From positions 2,542,001-2,606,000 of the forward strand of contig NZ_LT629695.1 of the NCBI RefSeq assembly GCF_900099705.1: DNA of 64,000 nucleotides, in the 5' to 3' direction. Below are positions 1-8,810 of the stretch, piece after piece (within the stretch, counting starts at the first letter, position 1; the number at the start of each line of letters is the position of its first letter). The notes beneath the pieces were generated by a model. It did no database searches. It was not told where the DNA came from and was given only the letters and a program-made list of their open reading frames with translations. The position numbers and the translations under genes are program-made. The stretch is from Agrococcus jejuensis. Its GTDB lineage: Bacteria; Actinomycetota; Actinomycetes; Actinomycetales; Microbacteriaceae.

Positions 1-204
1 GACTACCTCGAGTGGATGCGGGCATCCACCGTGATCTCGGCGACGGGATGCCCCGCGATCTCCGTGCCGATCGGCGTCACGCCCGAGGGGCTGCCGGTGG
101 GCGTGCAGCTCGTCGCGGCACCCGGTCGCGACGTCGCGCTGCTGCTCGCGGCGCAGGCGCTCGAGGAGGTCGCGGGCGTCGCGGGGCTGCGGCCGACGCT
201 CTAG
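1..204 (+). CDS. Amidase, C-terminal end (partial)
   Basis: Only the last 67 codons are present, and the reading frame is open from the first base. The visible segment matches the end of amidase-signature hydrolases: a CPAISVPIG strand, then EGLPVGVQL and a terminal helix before the TAG stop. In that family this region closes the active-site fold, while the Ser-Ser-Lys triad lies upstream outside the window. The substrate cannot be told from this piece. The gene converges with the nucleoside hydrolase, leaving only 6 bases between the stops. Confidence 0.8.
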   Translation, partial: DYLEWMRASTVISATGCPAISVPIGVTPEGLPVGVQLVAAPGRDVALLLAAQALEEVAGVAGLRPTL

Positions 205-210
205 CGAGCG

Positions 211-1143
211 TCAGGCGAGGCGCGTGAGCGCGTCGACGACGTGCGCCCACATGCGCGGGGCGTCGAGGCCCAGCGCGACCGACGTCGTGCAGCCCTCGGG
301 CGCCGCGTGGCGCAGGTCGACGACGGTCTGGCCCGTCGTGAGCTCGCCGTGCAGCTCGACCGCGATGGGCGCGCGCCGCACCGTCATGCAGCCGGGATCG
401 ACGACGTAGGCGACGGCGCACGCGTCGTGCACGGGCGGCCACTCGAAGCCCTGGTCCCGATACGTGCCGCGGAAGAACTCGAGCAGCTCGAGCGTGAACG
501 ACGCCGGGCGACCGGGCACCGAGGCGATGGCGTCGAGCACGGCCTGGTCGGCGAGCGCCTGATGCGTGAGGTCGAGCCCCACCATGACGACCGGGCAGCC
601 CGCATCCAGCACGATCTGCGCGGCCTCGGGGTCGATCGCCGCGTTGTACTCGGCGACGGGGGAGTAGTTGCCGCCGGCCGCGGCGCCGCCCATCCACACG
701 ACCTCGCGCACACGCTCGGCGATGCGCGGCTCGCGCCGCACCGCGAGGGCGAGGTTGGTGAGCGCGCCCGTCGGCACGAGCGTGATCGTGCCCGGCTCGG
801 CGGCCATGACGGTCTCGACGATGACGTCGACGGCGTGCCGAGGGTCGAGTGCGATCGTGGGCTCGGGCAGCTCGGGCCCGTCGAGCCCCGACTCGCCGTG
901 GTACTCGGGCGCCACGACCTGCTCGCGCACCAGCGGCCGATCCGCTCCCGCCGCGAACGGCACGCCGACCAGGCCCGCGATCGTGCCGACGGCGAGCGCG
1001 TTGCGCGTGACCTTGTCGAGCGTCTGGTTGCCCGCGACCGTCGTGACGGCCACGAGCTCGACCTCGGGCGACCCTGCGGCGAGCAGCAGCGCGATCGCAT
1101 CGTCGTGGCCGGGATCGCAGTCGAGGATGATGCGGCGGGGCAT
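211..1143 (-). CDS. Inosine/uridine-preferring nucleoside hydrolase family protein
   Basis: 310 aa, a usual length for the family that cleaves the N-glycosidic bond of ribonucleosides to give base and ribose. The N-terminal calcium-binding signature DCDPGHDDA (residues 8-16) is intact. A TNLA motif follows near the middle, and an NAAIDPEAA segment with a late HDACAVAY block supplies the remaining metal and ribose contacts. It diverges from adenosine deaminase, so both probably serve nucleoside salvage. A TACGCT box 6 bases before the ATG suggests a leaderless transcript. Purine versus pyrimidine preference cannot be read from the sequence. Confidence 0.9.
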   Translation of the reverse strand: MPRRIILDCDPGHDDAIALLLAAGSPEVELVAVTTVAGNQTLDKVTRNALAVGTIAGLVGVPFAAGADRPLVREQVVAPEYHGESGLDGPELPEPTIALDPRHAVDVIVETVMAAEPGTITLVPTGALTNLALAVRREPRIAERVREVVWMGGAAAGGNYSPVAEYNAAIDPEAAQIVLDAGCPVVMVGLDLTHQALADQAVLDAIASVPGRPASFTLELLEFFRGTYRDQGFEWPPVHDACAVAYVVDPGCMTVRRAPIAVELHGELTTGQTVVDLRHAAPEGCTTSVALGLDAPRMWAHVVDALTRLA

Positions 1144-1149
1144 GCTCTC

Positions 1150-1155
1150 AGCGTA
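1150..1155 (-). promoter_or_regulatory. -10-like box of the nucleoside hydrolase gene
   Basis: TACGCT on the minus strand, separated by 6 bases from the ATG at 1143, with no Shine-Dalgarno between them. This is the leaderless geometry seen at about a dozen genes in the window. No convincing -35 is visible. Confidence 0.45.
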
Positions 1156-1203
1156 GGTGTGCGGGAAGACACGCCTGCAACCGCATGCAGCGTGCGGAGT
1201 CCG

Positions 1204-1209
1204 TAGGAT
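1204..1209 (+). promoter_or_regulatory. -10-like box upstream of adenosine deaminase
   Basis: TAGGAT lies 26 bases before the GTG start at 1236. A purine-rich GGGAGG ribosome-binding site at 1225-1230 sits between box and start, so this gene would have a short leader. Confidence 0.4.
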
Positions 1210-1235
1210 CGAGGGGACGGATCTGGGAGGACGAC

Positions 1236-2339
1236 GTGGACCGCATCCTGCTCGACGGCGTGGACATCGGCGCGCTGCCGAAGGTGAGCCTGCACGACCA
1301 CCTCGACGGTGGCCTCAGGCCGCAGACGATCATCGAGATCGCCGACGAGATCGGCCTCGAGCTCCCCGCGAAGGACGCCGACGCGCTCGGCGACTGGTTC
1401 GCCGAGTCCGCCGACTCCGGCTCGCTCGTCGACTACCTCAAGACGTTCGACGTCACGACGGCCGTCATGCAGACCGAGGGCGCGCTCGTGCGCATCGCCC
1501 GCGAGTTCGTGCTCGACCTCGCCGACGACGGCGTCGTGCACGGCGAGATCCGCTGGGCGCCCGAGCAGCACCTCACGCGCGGCCTGTCGCTCGACGCCGC
1601 CGTCGAGGCGGTGCAGGCGGGCCTCGACGAGGGCGTCGCGCTCGTGCGCTCGCGCGGCCGCCGCATCCAGGTCGGGCAGCTCGTGTCGGCCATGCGCCAC
1701 CTCGACCGCTGGACCGAGATCGCCGAGCTCGCCATCCGCCACCGCGACCGCGGCGTCGTCGGCTTCGACATCGCCGGCCCCGAGGACGGCTTCCCGCCCT
1801 CGCGCCACTCGGAGGCGTTCGACCTGCTGTCGCGCGCCCACATGCCCGTCACGGTGCACGCCGGCGAGGCCGCTGGCATCGACTCCATCCGCGACGCGCT
1901 CTTCGCCGGCCGCACGCTGCGCCTCGGCCACGGCGTGCGCATCGCGGAGGACATCACGGTCGACGACCGCGGCGACGACCTGCTCGTCGAGCTCGGCGCG
2001 ACCGCCGAGTGGGTGCGCTCGCGGCAGATCCCGCTCGAGCTCAGCCCCTCGTCGAACCTGCAGACCGGTGCGATCGCGGCGTTCGGCGACCAGCTCGACG
2101 ACCACCCGTTCGACCTGCTGTACCAGCTCGGGTTCCGCGTCACGGTGAACACCGACAACCGCCTGCAGTCCGACACGTCGCTCACGAACGAGCTCGCGCT
2201 GCTCGCGGAGACGTTCGAGTACGACCTCGACGACCTCGAGCAGCTGCAGGTCAACGCGGCCCGGTCGACGTTCCTGCCCGTCGAGGAGCGCGACGACCTC
2301 GTCGAGCACATCACGGACGTCTTCGACGAGCTGCGATGA
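1236..2339 (+). CDS. add: Adenosine deaminase
   Basis: 367 aa, converting adenosine or deoxyadenosine to inosine or deoxyinosine in the cytoplasm. The zinc-binding HDHLDGG motif is at residues 20-26, the HAGE segment carries the catalytic Glu, and LGHGVRI plus NTDNRL supply the remaining metal and base contacts in the form usual in actinobacteria. The GTG at 1236 is chosen because GGGAGG lies 5 bases upstream and the protein then begins just before the first beta strand. An ATG at 1185 would add 17 residues of non-conserved sequence. Its stop overlaps the next start (ATGA), coupling it to a PTS EIIA gene, an odd partner. Its product inosine could feed the phosphorylase encoded at 10457-11290. 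Confidence 0.93.
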   Translation: MDRILLDGVDIGALPKVSLHDHLDGGLRPQTIIEIADEIGLELPAKDADALGDWFAESADSGSLVDYLKTFDVTTAVMQTEGALVRIAREFVLDLADDGVVHGEIRWAPEQHLTRGLSLDAAVEAVQAGLDEGVALVRSRGRRIQVGQLVSAMRHLDRWTEIAELAIRHRDRGVVGFDIAGPEDGFPPSRHSEAFDLLSRAHMPVTVHAGEAAGIDSIRDALFAGRTLRLGHGVRIAEDITVDDRGDDLLVELGATAEWVRSRQIPLELSPSSNLQTGAIAAFGDQLDDHPFDLLYQLGFRVTVNTDNRLQSDTSLTNELALLAETFEYDLDDLEQLQVNAARSTFLPVEERDDLVEHITDVFDELR

Positions 2340-2785
2340 CGGAGTCCGTCCTCGCCGACGCGACCTTCTCGCCCGGCGTCGCCGCCGCGTCGTGGGAGGA
2401 CGCCGTGCGCGCCGCCGGCCGTGACCTCGTGAGCGCACGCGCCGTCGGCCCCGCGTACGTCGACGAGATGGTGCAGCTCATCGACGACGGCGGCCCGTGG
2501 TGCGTCATCGCCCCCGGCATCGCCCTGCCGCACGCGCGGCCGAGCGCGCTCGTGCGCCGGGATGCCGCCGCGATCGTGACGCTGCGGGAGCCCGTCGAGT
2601 TCGGCCACGCGCACAACGACCCCGTGCGGGTCGTCGTGGCGCTCGCGTCGACGACGCAGGCCGAGCACATCCGGTCGCTCGCCGCGATCGCGGTGCAGCT
2701 CGACCGGGCCGGCGTCGTGGACGCCGTGGCCGAGGCGACGACGCGGGCGGATGCGATCGCCGCGATCGAGGGGCGCGCGGCATGA
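2336..2785 (+). CDS. PTS sugar transporter subunit IIA (mannitol/fructose/ascorbate fold)
   Basis: 149 aa, matching a stand-alone EIIA domain that accepts phosphate from HPr and passes it to EIIB. The phosphorylated histidine is in the ALPHARP motif (His66), and the VEFGHAHNDPVRVV and HIRSLAAIA segments are typical of the family. It overlaps adenosine deaminase by 4 nt at its start and EIIB by 4 nt at its end, so the three genes are one translational unit. No membrane EIIC follows. The sugar is unknown; the closest resemblance by eye is the ascorbate (UlaC/SgaA) branch. Confidence 0.85.
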   Translation: MTESVLADATFSPGVAAASWEDAVRAAGRDLVSARAVGPAYVDEMVQLIDDGGPWCVIAPGIALPHARPSALVRRDAAAIVTLREPVEFGHAHNDPVRVVVALASTTQAEHIRSLAAIAVQLDRAGVVDAVAEATTRADAIAAIEGRAA

Positions 2786-3057
2786 GGATCGTGACGGTGT
2801 GCGGCGCCGGCGTCGGCACGAGCGCGATCCTCGCCACGACCGTGCGCCGCGCCCTCGCACGGCTCGACGTCGAGGCCGACGTCGCGCCGTCGAGCACCGA
2901 CGACGTCGCCCGCGACGCCGCCGACGCGCAGCTCGTGCTCACGACGCCCGAGTGGTTCACGCGCGTGCGCGCCGAGGCCGGCACGGCGCACGTCGCGGTC
3001 GTCGACCGCATCATGGACCTCGACGCGGTGACGAGCGTGCTGGAGCGGGAGCTCTAG
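2782..3057 (+). CDS. PTS sugar transporter subunit IIB (ascorbate/lactose-type)
   Basis: 91 aa, the normal size of a free EIIB. The phosphocysteine is Cys7 in VCGAGVGTS, the P-loop form found in ascorbate-type (UlaB/SgaB) and galactitol-type EIIB. It normally phosphorylates sugar bound to an EIIC permease, but no EIIC gene is in this window. Immediately downstream base composition falls and the restriction operon begins, so an EIIC gene may have been displaced or lost. The ATG overlaps the EIIA stop. Confidence 0.85.
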   Translation: MRIVTVCGAGVGTSAILATTVRRALARLDVEADVAPSSTDDVARDAADAQLVLTTPEWFTRVRAEAGTAHVAVVDRIMDLDAVTSVLEREL

Positions 3058-3133
3058 AGCGCGAACGGCCCGCATATTCACCGCTATGAGCGGTCCTAAC
3101 AAAATTGCTCCCGGTACCCAGCGTGGCGCGGGC

Positions 3134-4630
3134 TCACACCGATCCTTCGTTTGCGCGAGACTCAAGCGCAGCAGCGACGGCCTCGAACTCCGCGAGGGCT
3201 GCAGCTAGGTCGTCGACAACCTCGCGTGCGATCACCTCAGGCGCTGGCAGGTCGTCCGGGTCGTCGAGAGACTCGTCGCGAAGCCAGGTGATATCGAGGT
3301 TGGTTTTCGAACGTGCGATCAGCTCGTCGTATGAGAACGACTTCCACCGACCGCCCTCGACCGCCTCGACGCGCTCGCTTCGGGGCTCACCGGGGAGATA
3401 GGACGAGATGAACTCGTCGAGGTCTGCGCGGCGGAGTGGACTCTGCTTGAGTGTGAAATGCATGTTGGTGCGCAGGTCATAGACCCAGAGCTTGCGCGTC
3501 CACGGTGTCTCGCTGGCGGGCTTCTTGTCAAAAAAGAGAACGTTGGCCTTGACCCCTTGGGCGTAGAAAATGCCCGTCGGCAGTCGGAGCATCGTGTGAA
3601 GATCGAAGTCGTTGAGAAGTTTGCGTCGCAGCACCTCGCCGGCGCCAGCTTCAAACAGCACGTTGTCGGGAAGCACGACGGCTGCCCGGCCATTGATGTC
3701 GAGCACAGTCATGATGTGCTGCAAGAAGTTGAGCTGCTTGTTCGACGTCGTTGTCACGAAGTCAGCGCGTTCGATTTCGGTATCTTCTCGCACCTCGCGC
3801 CCGTCTGCCCCGACCATCGTTAGCGATGACTTGCGACCAAACGGAGGGTTCGACAACACGACCGAGTAGCGCTCGTCGGGGTCCGTGATCAGAGCGTCTC
3901 GGACGTCAATGAGCGACTCTCCGTGGGAAGTCCCAATTCCGTGGAGCAGAAGGTTCATAGCCGCAAGACGTGCCGTGCCGTCGACAAGTTCGGTGCCGTG
4001 AGCGAATCCGTCGCGCAGATGTTCGCGTTGAGTTGGCGTTAGGTGTTCGGCTGAGCGCGACGCATAATCGTGGGCGACTAGCAGGAAGCCGGCGGTGCCG
4101 CACGCGGGGTCGAGCACAGTGTCGTCCGGCGAGGGGCGGACGGCATCGACGATGGCCTGGATCAGGACGCGTGGAGTGAAGTACTGGCCGGCCCCGGACC
4201 CCTTGTCGGACGCACCCTTCGCCAGCAACTGCTCGTAGGCATCGCCCTTGAGGTCGGTGCCGGACGCAGACCAATGCTCGCGATCGATCAAGTCGACGAT
4301 CAGGCGCTTGAGCTTCGCTGGATCCTGAATGCGATTCTGCGCCTTGCGAAAGATGACGCCTAGGGTGCCGGGTTGTTGAGATAGGCCGACGAGGATTCGT
4401 GTGTACTCGAACTCGAGTGCGGCCCCCTCGGCGTCGAGCAGCCGCTGCCAGGAGTACTCGTCAGGCACGATCCGATGAGGCCGGAGCTTCCGCGTGGCGC
4501 GCTCATGCGCCATCTTCAAGAAGAGCAGGAACGTGAGTTGCTCGATGTAGTCCAGTACTCCGACTCCGTCGTCGCGGAGCAGGTTGCGGAACGAGTCGAG
4601 CTTGTCGACCAAGCGACGAGAGGCGGTCAT
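3134..4630 (-). CDS. hsdM: Type I restriction-modification system, M subunit (N6-adenine methyltransferase)
   Basis: 498 aa. An N-terminal helical HsdM domain covers about residues 5-130. The methyltransferase domain then shows GAGQYFTPR (146-154), SAM-binding motif I DPACGTAGF (174-182) and the catalytic NPPF (261-264). With HsdS it methylates adenine in a bipartite site, and with HsdR it forms the restriction complex. It is the last gene of the hsdR-hsdS-hsdM operon, 52 bases after hsdS. The gene looks intact. Codon choice is clearly less G/C-biased than in neighbouring genes, for example frequent TCG/GTT/AAG mixtures, which suggests horizontal acquisition. Confidence 0.95.
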   Translation of the reverse strand: MTASRRLVDKLDSFRNLLRDDGVGVLDYIEQLTFLLFLKMAHERATRKLRPHRIVPDEYSWQRLLDAEGAALEFEYTRILVGLSQQPGTLGVIFRKAQNRIQDPAKLKRLIVDLIDREHWSASGTDLKGDAYEQLLAKGASDKGSGAGQYFTPRVLIQAIVDAVRPSPDDTVLDPACGTAGFLLVAHDYASRSAEHLTPTQREHLRDGFAHGTELVDGTARLAAMNLLLHGIGTSHGESLIDVRDALITDPDERYSVVLSNPPFGRKSSLTMVGADGREVREDTEIERADFVTTTSNKQLNFLQHIMTVLDINGRAAVVLPDNVLFEAGAGEVLRRKLLNDFDLHTMLRLPTGIFYAQGVKANVLFFDKKPASETPWTRKLWVYDLRTNMHFTLKQSPLRRADLDEFISSYLPGEPRSERVEAVEGGRWKSFSYDELIARSKTNLDITWLRDESLDDPDDLPAPEVIAREVVDDLAAALAEFEAVAAALESRANEGSV

Positions 4631-4682
4631 GCGGTCCTTTGGAACGGGTAGTCGAACAACGACTGAAGAGTGGTTTGGCTAG

Positions 4683-5906
4683 TCACGGGTTATGCGGCCG
4701 CGAGTCCAACAATTGACCTGAGAATGCGGCGCGAAGGAGCGAGCGGCGCAGAGAGACGGCTCTCGCTCTCGCTTGTCCGATTTGAGTGGCTAGCCGCTCA
4801 AGGACTTCGTTGGAGGCTGTGACAGCTTGCACAATCTGCCTTTGATCAGCGAGCGATGGCACGGGAACGGATATCCCGTTGAGGTCAGATTGGTTCACCT
4901 TGTAGATGCCAGCGCTAGTCCTCGCGACACGCTCGATCTGCTCGCGAACGACCCTTGAATTCCAGACCAAGGCGAGAAACTCGGGGTTGATGATCGTCTC
5001 GTTGGGTTGCGCTCGGATCAGCGTGTCGGGGTAGGCAACAACGTCTGGATCCTCGGACACCAGCCCGCCCAAGCCAACGAGTCGAATGCTGCCGTTTCCA
5101 CGGGCGATCATGAAATCGCCCTTCCGAACGAGATAGCGGGCAGCGTCCGTGGCGGTCCAAGCCCCCGGCTTCCGTTCGCGAAGGTCAATGCGGCCAGCGC
5201 GGATCGACGTCAGTCGAAGGACGGGGAAGCCACCTTCCAGCGTCGGTACCGATCTTCCATTGCTCAGCCCGGCTGTGATGACACGCGCGAGGGGCAACGC
5301 CCGTTGGGCTACGCGTGCGAGCTCGTTTCGGAGGATCGCAGTGCGTAGCGTCTCCTGTCGTCGCTGTGCCATGCCTACATAGCCCTCGGCGGTGTCGAGC
5401 CCGGAGAGCCGATCCTCCAGCGTCAAGAGGATTCGTTGCTGCTCCTCCAACGGCGGCACTGGAAGCTCGAAGGCGTGGAAGCGGGGCATCTCGATCGACG
5501 CGACTGTTGTACCGGACTTACGTGTTCCGCGAAGCAATTCCCGTTCAAACGCGCGGATGCCCCATGCGACCCATCGAGCGTCAACGCCCGTGCGTGGGAC
5601 GAGCGCCTTCATGTCCTGGTTCATCGTCGTTGCGAAGGGCACGTAAGCGACGGGCAGCGTGCGATCGAGGATGCCGGACCGCGTGACAACCGCGATCGAC
5701 CCAGCCGGTACGAGTTTCGTCGACGAGCCCAGTACGGCCGCCGCGGTCACATGGTCCTGAGTTCCGGCGAGCACCTCCGAGCGCATATCTTTCGGCGAAA
5801 GCCAGGGGATATCACCATCGGACCAGTACTCGGGCATTGACTTCGATGGGGTTCCGCCGCCATACCAGGTTCCGAGTTCTCCGAGCCTCACCCGCTCCCA
5901 CGTCAC
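4683..5906 (-). CDS. hsdS: Type I restriction-modification system, specificity subunit
   Basis: 407 aa with the duplicated HsdS layout. The first target-recognition domain is at about residues 1-150, followed by a conserved helix region starting PPLEEQQRI. A second recognition domain spans about 205-360 and ends in the matching helix PSLADQRQI. It starts with GTG inside the hsdR stop codon (GTGA), so translation is coupled. The two recognition domains differ, so the target should be an asymmetric bipartite sequence that cannot be predicted here. Base composition is low for the window. Confidence 0.93.
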   Translation of the reverse strand: MTWERVRLGELGTWYGGGTPSKSMPEYWSDGDIPWLSPKDMRSEVLAGTQDHVTAAAVLGSSTKLVPAGSIAVVTRSGILDRTLPVAYVPFATTMNQDMKALVPRTGVDARWVAWGIRAFERELLRGTRKSGTTVASIEMPRFHAFELPVPPLEEQQRILLTLEDRLSGLDTAEGYVGMAQRRQETLRTAILRNELARVAQRALPLARVITAGLSNGRSVPTLEGGFPVLRLTSIRAGRIDLRERKPGAWTATDAARYLVRKGDFMIARGNGSIRLVGLGGLVSEDPDVVAYPDTLIRAQPNETIINPEFLALVWNSRVVREQIERVARTSAGIYKVNQSDLNGISVPVPSLADQRQIVQAVTASNEVLERLATQIGQARARAVSLRRSLLRAAFSGQLLDSRPHNP

Positions 5907-8680
5907 GCCGTCAGCTCCCGGTTCAGTTCCTCTACCAACTCGCCGGCCGCATCGCCGAGGTCACGGAGGGCTCCGTCGACACCGCCGCGCTCGTCGAACG
6001 GAGCATTGTCGAGGTCTTCGGCCGTGATGCCCGCTGACACCGCGACGATCTGCATGATCTTGTCGAGCCACCACCGTTGGCTCACGTTGAACTCGACGCC
6101 CGACTGCGCTTGTCGAGCGAGCCAGTTCACATAACGCGACTTGACGAGATCCGCGTAAGGGATCAGCGCGTCATCGATGCCCGTCTCGTAGCGTAGTAGG
6201 GAGATGAGGTCGGTTGCAGTGTGACGGTTGCGCGTCTCGGCGAGGCCGCGATGTTCGACGCCGAGAGACAGGTATGCGCTCCAGATGTAGTCGACCGTCC
6301 AGTTGTGCGGCGGGCGTTTGATGCGTTCCGCAAGTTCGTTGACATGGCCGAACGCGATGCCGCGTCCCTTGACGTCGAACATCAACTGGATCGCGCTGAT
6401 CTCATCACGGTGCGCTGCAAGGTACGCCCTCCAAGAAGTGATCGTCTCCCGGGCCGCATCCGGGTCGACGACTCCGTGAGCGTCGATGAGCGAGTCGCGG
6501 CTGACCTCATCGATCACTTGGTCGTGCGCGCGCCGCAGCTCGATGATCCGCGTGCGAAGTTCCGGGTTCGACGCGAGCGGCCTGATCGCTACATCGAGCA
6601 ACTTCTGCACTACGTCGGACGGTGCACGGTTCGGGTCGGCGGCGATCGCCGCGGCCTGTGCATCTGGGTTCACGGCAGCGACCAGAGCTCTGACGATGCT
6701 GCGAAGGGACCGTCCTGCGACGGCGTCTAGTTCCGCGCGCTCTGGTTGCGTCACTTGTTGTTCGAGTGCCGCCAGCCGGTTTGCGAGCGTCGCTGTCTCG
6801 TCCTCTGAGAGGTTGAGCGTCGCCGCCCTGTCAAGCAGCTTCTTCAGACTCATGGTGCGATCGCGGTTGAGCGGCGGTTCCACGAACTCGTGCTCGGTAA
6901 CGCCGACAGCATCCACCAGCACGAAGCGCGTCTTGGCCTCGGCATCGTCCGTAACAGCGCGGAATGTGGCCGGATCGATGGTCCGCGCGCCGCGCCCCTT
7001 CATCTGCTCGAAGTAGTGAGCTGAGCGTACGTCACGCATAAACAGGACGCACTCGAGCGGCTTCACGTCGGTGCCGGTCGCGATCATGTCGACCGTGACG
7101 GCGATGCGCAGATTTGGGCTCGTGCGGAAGGCCTTCAGATGGCCCTTCGCATCCTTTGCGCTGTATGTGATCTTCGCCGCGAAGTCGTTGCCCCTGCCGA
7201 AGACCTCACGCACCGTCTGCACGATCTCCTCGGCGTGGTTGTCATCTTTGGCGAAGATCAGCGTCTTCGGCACGGTACGACGGCTGGGGAAGATCTCGGT
7301 GAATAGGCGGTCGCGAAACGTCTCGAGCACGAGGCGTATCTGATGCTTTGCGGTGACCGCGCGGTCGAGCTGGGGACTCGCGTAGTTGAGGTCCTCGTCG
7401 AGCTTCTCGATCCTTATCTCGCGCGTCTCGCGATTGACCTTCGGGACGAACGTCCCCGCCTCGATGGTCGACCCATTTTCGGTGATCTCGGTCTTGATTC
7501 GGTAGATGTCGAAGTCGACGTTCACGCCATCCGCGACGGATTCTGCGTAGGTGTACTCCGAGACAAGGTTCTGCTGGAAGAAGCCGAACGTCTGCTTTCC
7601 TGGCGTAGCAGTGAGCCCGACGACGTGAGCATCGAAGTATTCCAGCACGCCACGCCAGACCCCATAGATGCTCCGGTGCGCTTCATCAACGACGACGAGA
7701 TCGAAGGCTTCCGGCGGGAGATCGGGGTTGTACGTCACGTCGACTGGCGACTCCGGAGCGAACTCATCGAGGCCCGGATCGTCGTCGTCGGGCACGTTCT
7801 CGTTCTGGATTGCCTTGAATACTCGCTGGATGGTCGAGATCGCGACCTTCGTCGAGTCGGGCATCCGGCCCCGAGTCAGCTTCGTCACGTTGTACAGCTC
7901 AGTGAATCGGCGACCGTCGTCAGGGGTGCGGTAGTTCTGGAACTCACCGAGGGTCTGATCTGCAAGGTTGTTGCGGTCGACGAGGAACAGCACCCGGCCG
8001 AACCCGCCCCACTTCAGGAGCCGATACGCCTCGGTCACCGCGGTGTACGTCTTACCCGCCCCGGTCGCCATCTGGACGAGCGAACGGCTGAACTGCTGCT
8101 CGCGTAGGCTCCGCTCGATTCCATGGATCGCATCGATCTGGGCGGGTCGCAGATGTCCCTCTTCAAGCGTCGGCAGACTGCCGACGCGGCCGCGCCAGGT
8201 AAGCGCTTCCTGGGGATGCTCGCTCGCCGCACGAACAATGCGACCGAGGGCCTCGGGCTTCGGGAAGTGGAAGATGCGCCGTGCTCTCGGCGCTGGGTCG
8301 AAGCCGTTGGTGAAGTGGGTCTCGGTACCGGATGCCTCGAAGACGAATGGTAGCCGGCCTCCGGCATCAAGCGCTCGCTTTCGAACGTCCCCGGGCAGAC
8401 CAGCCGCATACATGGCTGACTGCCATTCGACTCCCGACAAGGGCGTGCCCACCGGCTTGGCTTCGATGACGCCAACGACTGCCTTCTCGACATAGAGCAA
8501 GTAGTCCACACGTCCGTGACCGGGCTTCATGATGACTTCGCGCAACGCCACGCCAGAACCAGCAAAGAGATTGAGAGCTCCGCGGTCCTGCACGCTCCAA
8601 CCCGCGGCTTCAAGCTGTCGGTCGATGAGCACGCGTGCGCGCTGTTCCGCCGCCAGGCGATCGTCCTCAATAGGGGGCAT
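5903..8680 (-). CDS. hsdR: Type I restriction endonuclease, R subunit (ATP-dependent translocase/nuclease)
   Basis: 925 aa from the ATG at 8680. The N-terminal nuclease domain carries a PD-(D/E)XK pattern with Asp59, Glu73 and Lys75 (VDY and IEAK). The SF2 motor follows, with Walker A ATGAGKT at 205-211, DEAH at 332-335 and LTATPG shortly after. A C-terminal assembly domain completes the protein. The length is normal and no frameshift is seen, so restriction is probably active. The open frame extends 76 codons further upstream, but that segment is arginine/serine-rich with no family similarity. The ATG chosen lies 7 bases after a TAGGAT box. First gene of the hsd operon. Confidence 0.93.
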   Translation of the reverse strand: MPPIEDDRLAAEQRARVLIDRQLEAAGWSVQDRGALNLFAGSGVALREVIMKPGHGRVDYLLYVEKAVVGVIEAKPVGTPLSGVEWQSAMYAAGLPGDVRKRALDAGGRLPFVFEASGTETHFTNGFDPAPRARRIFHFPKPEALGRIVRAASEHPQEALTWRGRVGSLPTLEEGHLRPAQIDAIHGIERSLREQQFSRSLVQMATGAGKTYTAVTEAYRLLKWGGFGRVLFLVDRNNLADQTLGEFQNYRTPDDGRRFTELYNVTKLTRGRMPDSTKVAISTIQRVFKAIQNENVPDDDDPGLDEFAPESPVDVTYNPDLPPEAFDLVVVDEAHRSIYGVWRGVLEYFDAHVVGLTATPGKQTFGFFQQNLVSEYTYAESVADGVNVDFDIYRIKTEITENGSTIEAGTFVPKVNRETREIRIEKLDEDLNYASPQLDRAVTAKHQIRLVLETFRDRLFTEIFPSRRTVPKTLIFAKDDNHAEEIVQTVREVFGRGNDFAAKITYSAKDAKGHLKAFRTSPNLRIAVTVDMIATGTDVKPLECVLFMRDVRSAHYFEQMKGRGARTIDPATFRAVTDDAEAKTRFVLVDAVGVTEHEFVEPPLNRDRTMSLKKLLDRAATLNLSEDETATLANRLAALEQQVTQPERAELDAVAGRSLRSIVRALVAAVNPDAQAAAIAADPNRAPSDVVQKLLDVAIRPLASNPELRTRIIELRRAHDQVIDEVSRDSLIDAHGVVDPDAARETITSWRAYLAAHRDEISAIQLMFDVKGRGIAFGHVNELAERIKRPPHNWTVDYIWSAYLSLGVEHRGLAETRNRHTATDLISLLRYETGIDDALIPYADLVKSRYVNWLARQAQSGVEFNVSQRWWLDKIMQIVAVSAGITAEDLDNAPFDERGGVDGALRDLGDAAGELVEELNRELTA

Positions 8681-8687
8681 CGCCCGA

Positions 8688-8693
8688 ATCCTA
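8688..8693 (-). promoter_or_regulatory. -10-like box of the hsdR-hsdS-hsdM operon
   Basis: TAGGAT on the minus strand, 7 bases from the hsdR ATG at 8680, with no Shine-Dalgarno between them. It lies in the 130-base gap (8681-8810) that marks the right edge of the restriction island. Nothing else was recognised in that gap. Confidence 0.4.
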
Positions 8694-8810
8694 GCCGTCG
8701 GCCGCCGAGAGGCCGAGGGCGCACGCGTAGGCCAGGGTTGACCCGAGGCTGCCACCGATCGCTCCAATGGATGGCTCGAGGAGTCGCCACGTTTGAGACG
8801 ACGCCGCCGC

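Noticed and set aside
3078..3096. Small ACCGCT-ATG-AGCGGT hairpin after EIIB as an attachment site
   Set aside because: A 6-bp stem is too short to interpret, and no matching copy was seen at the right edge of the hsd island.
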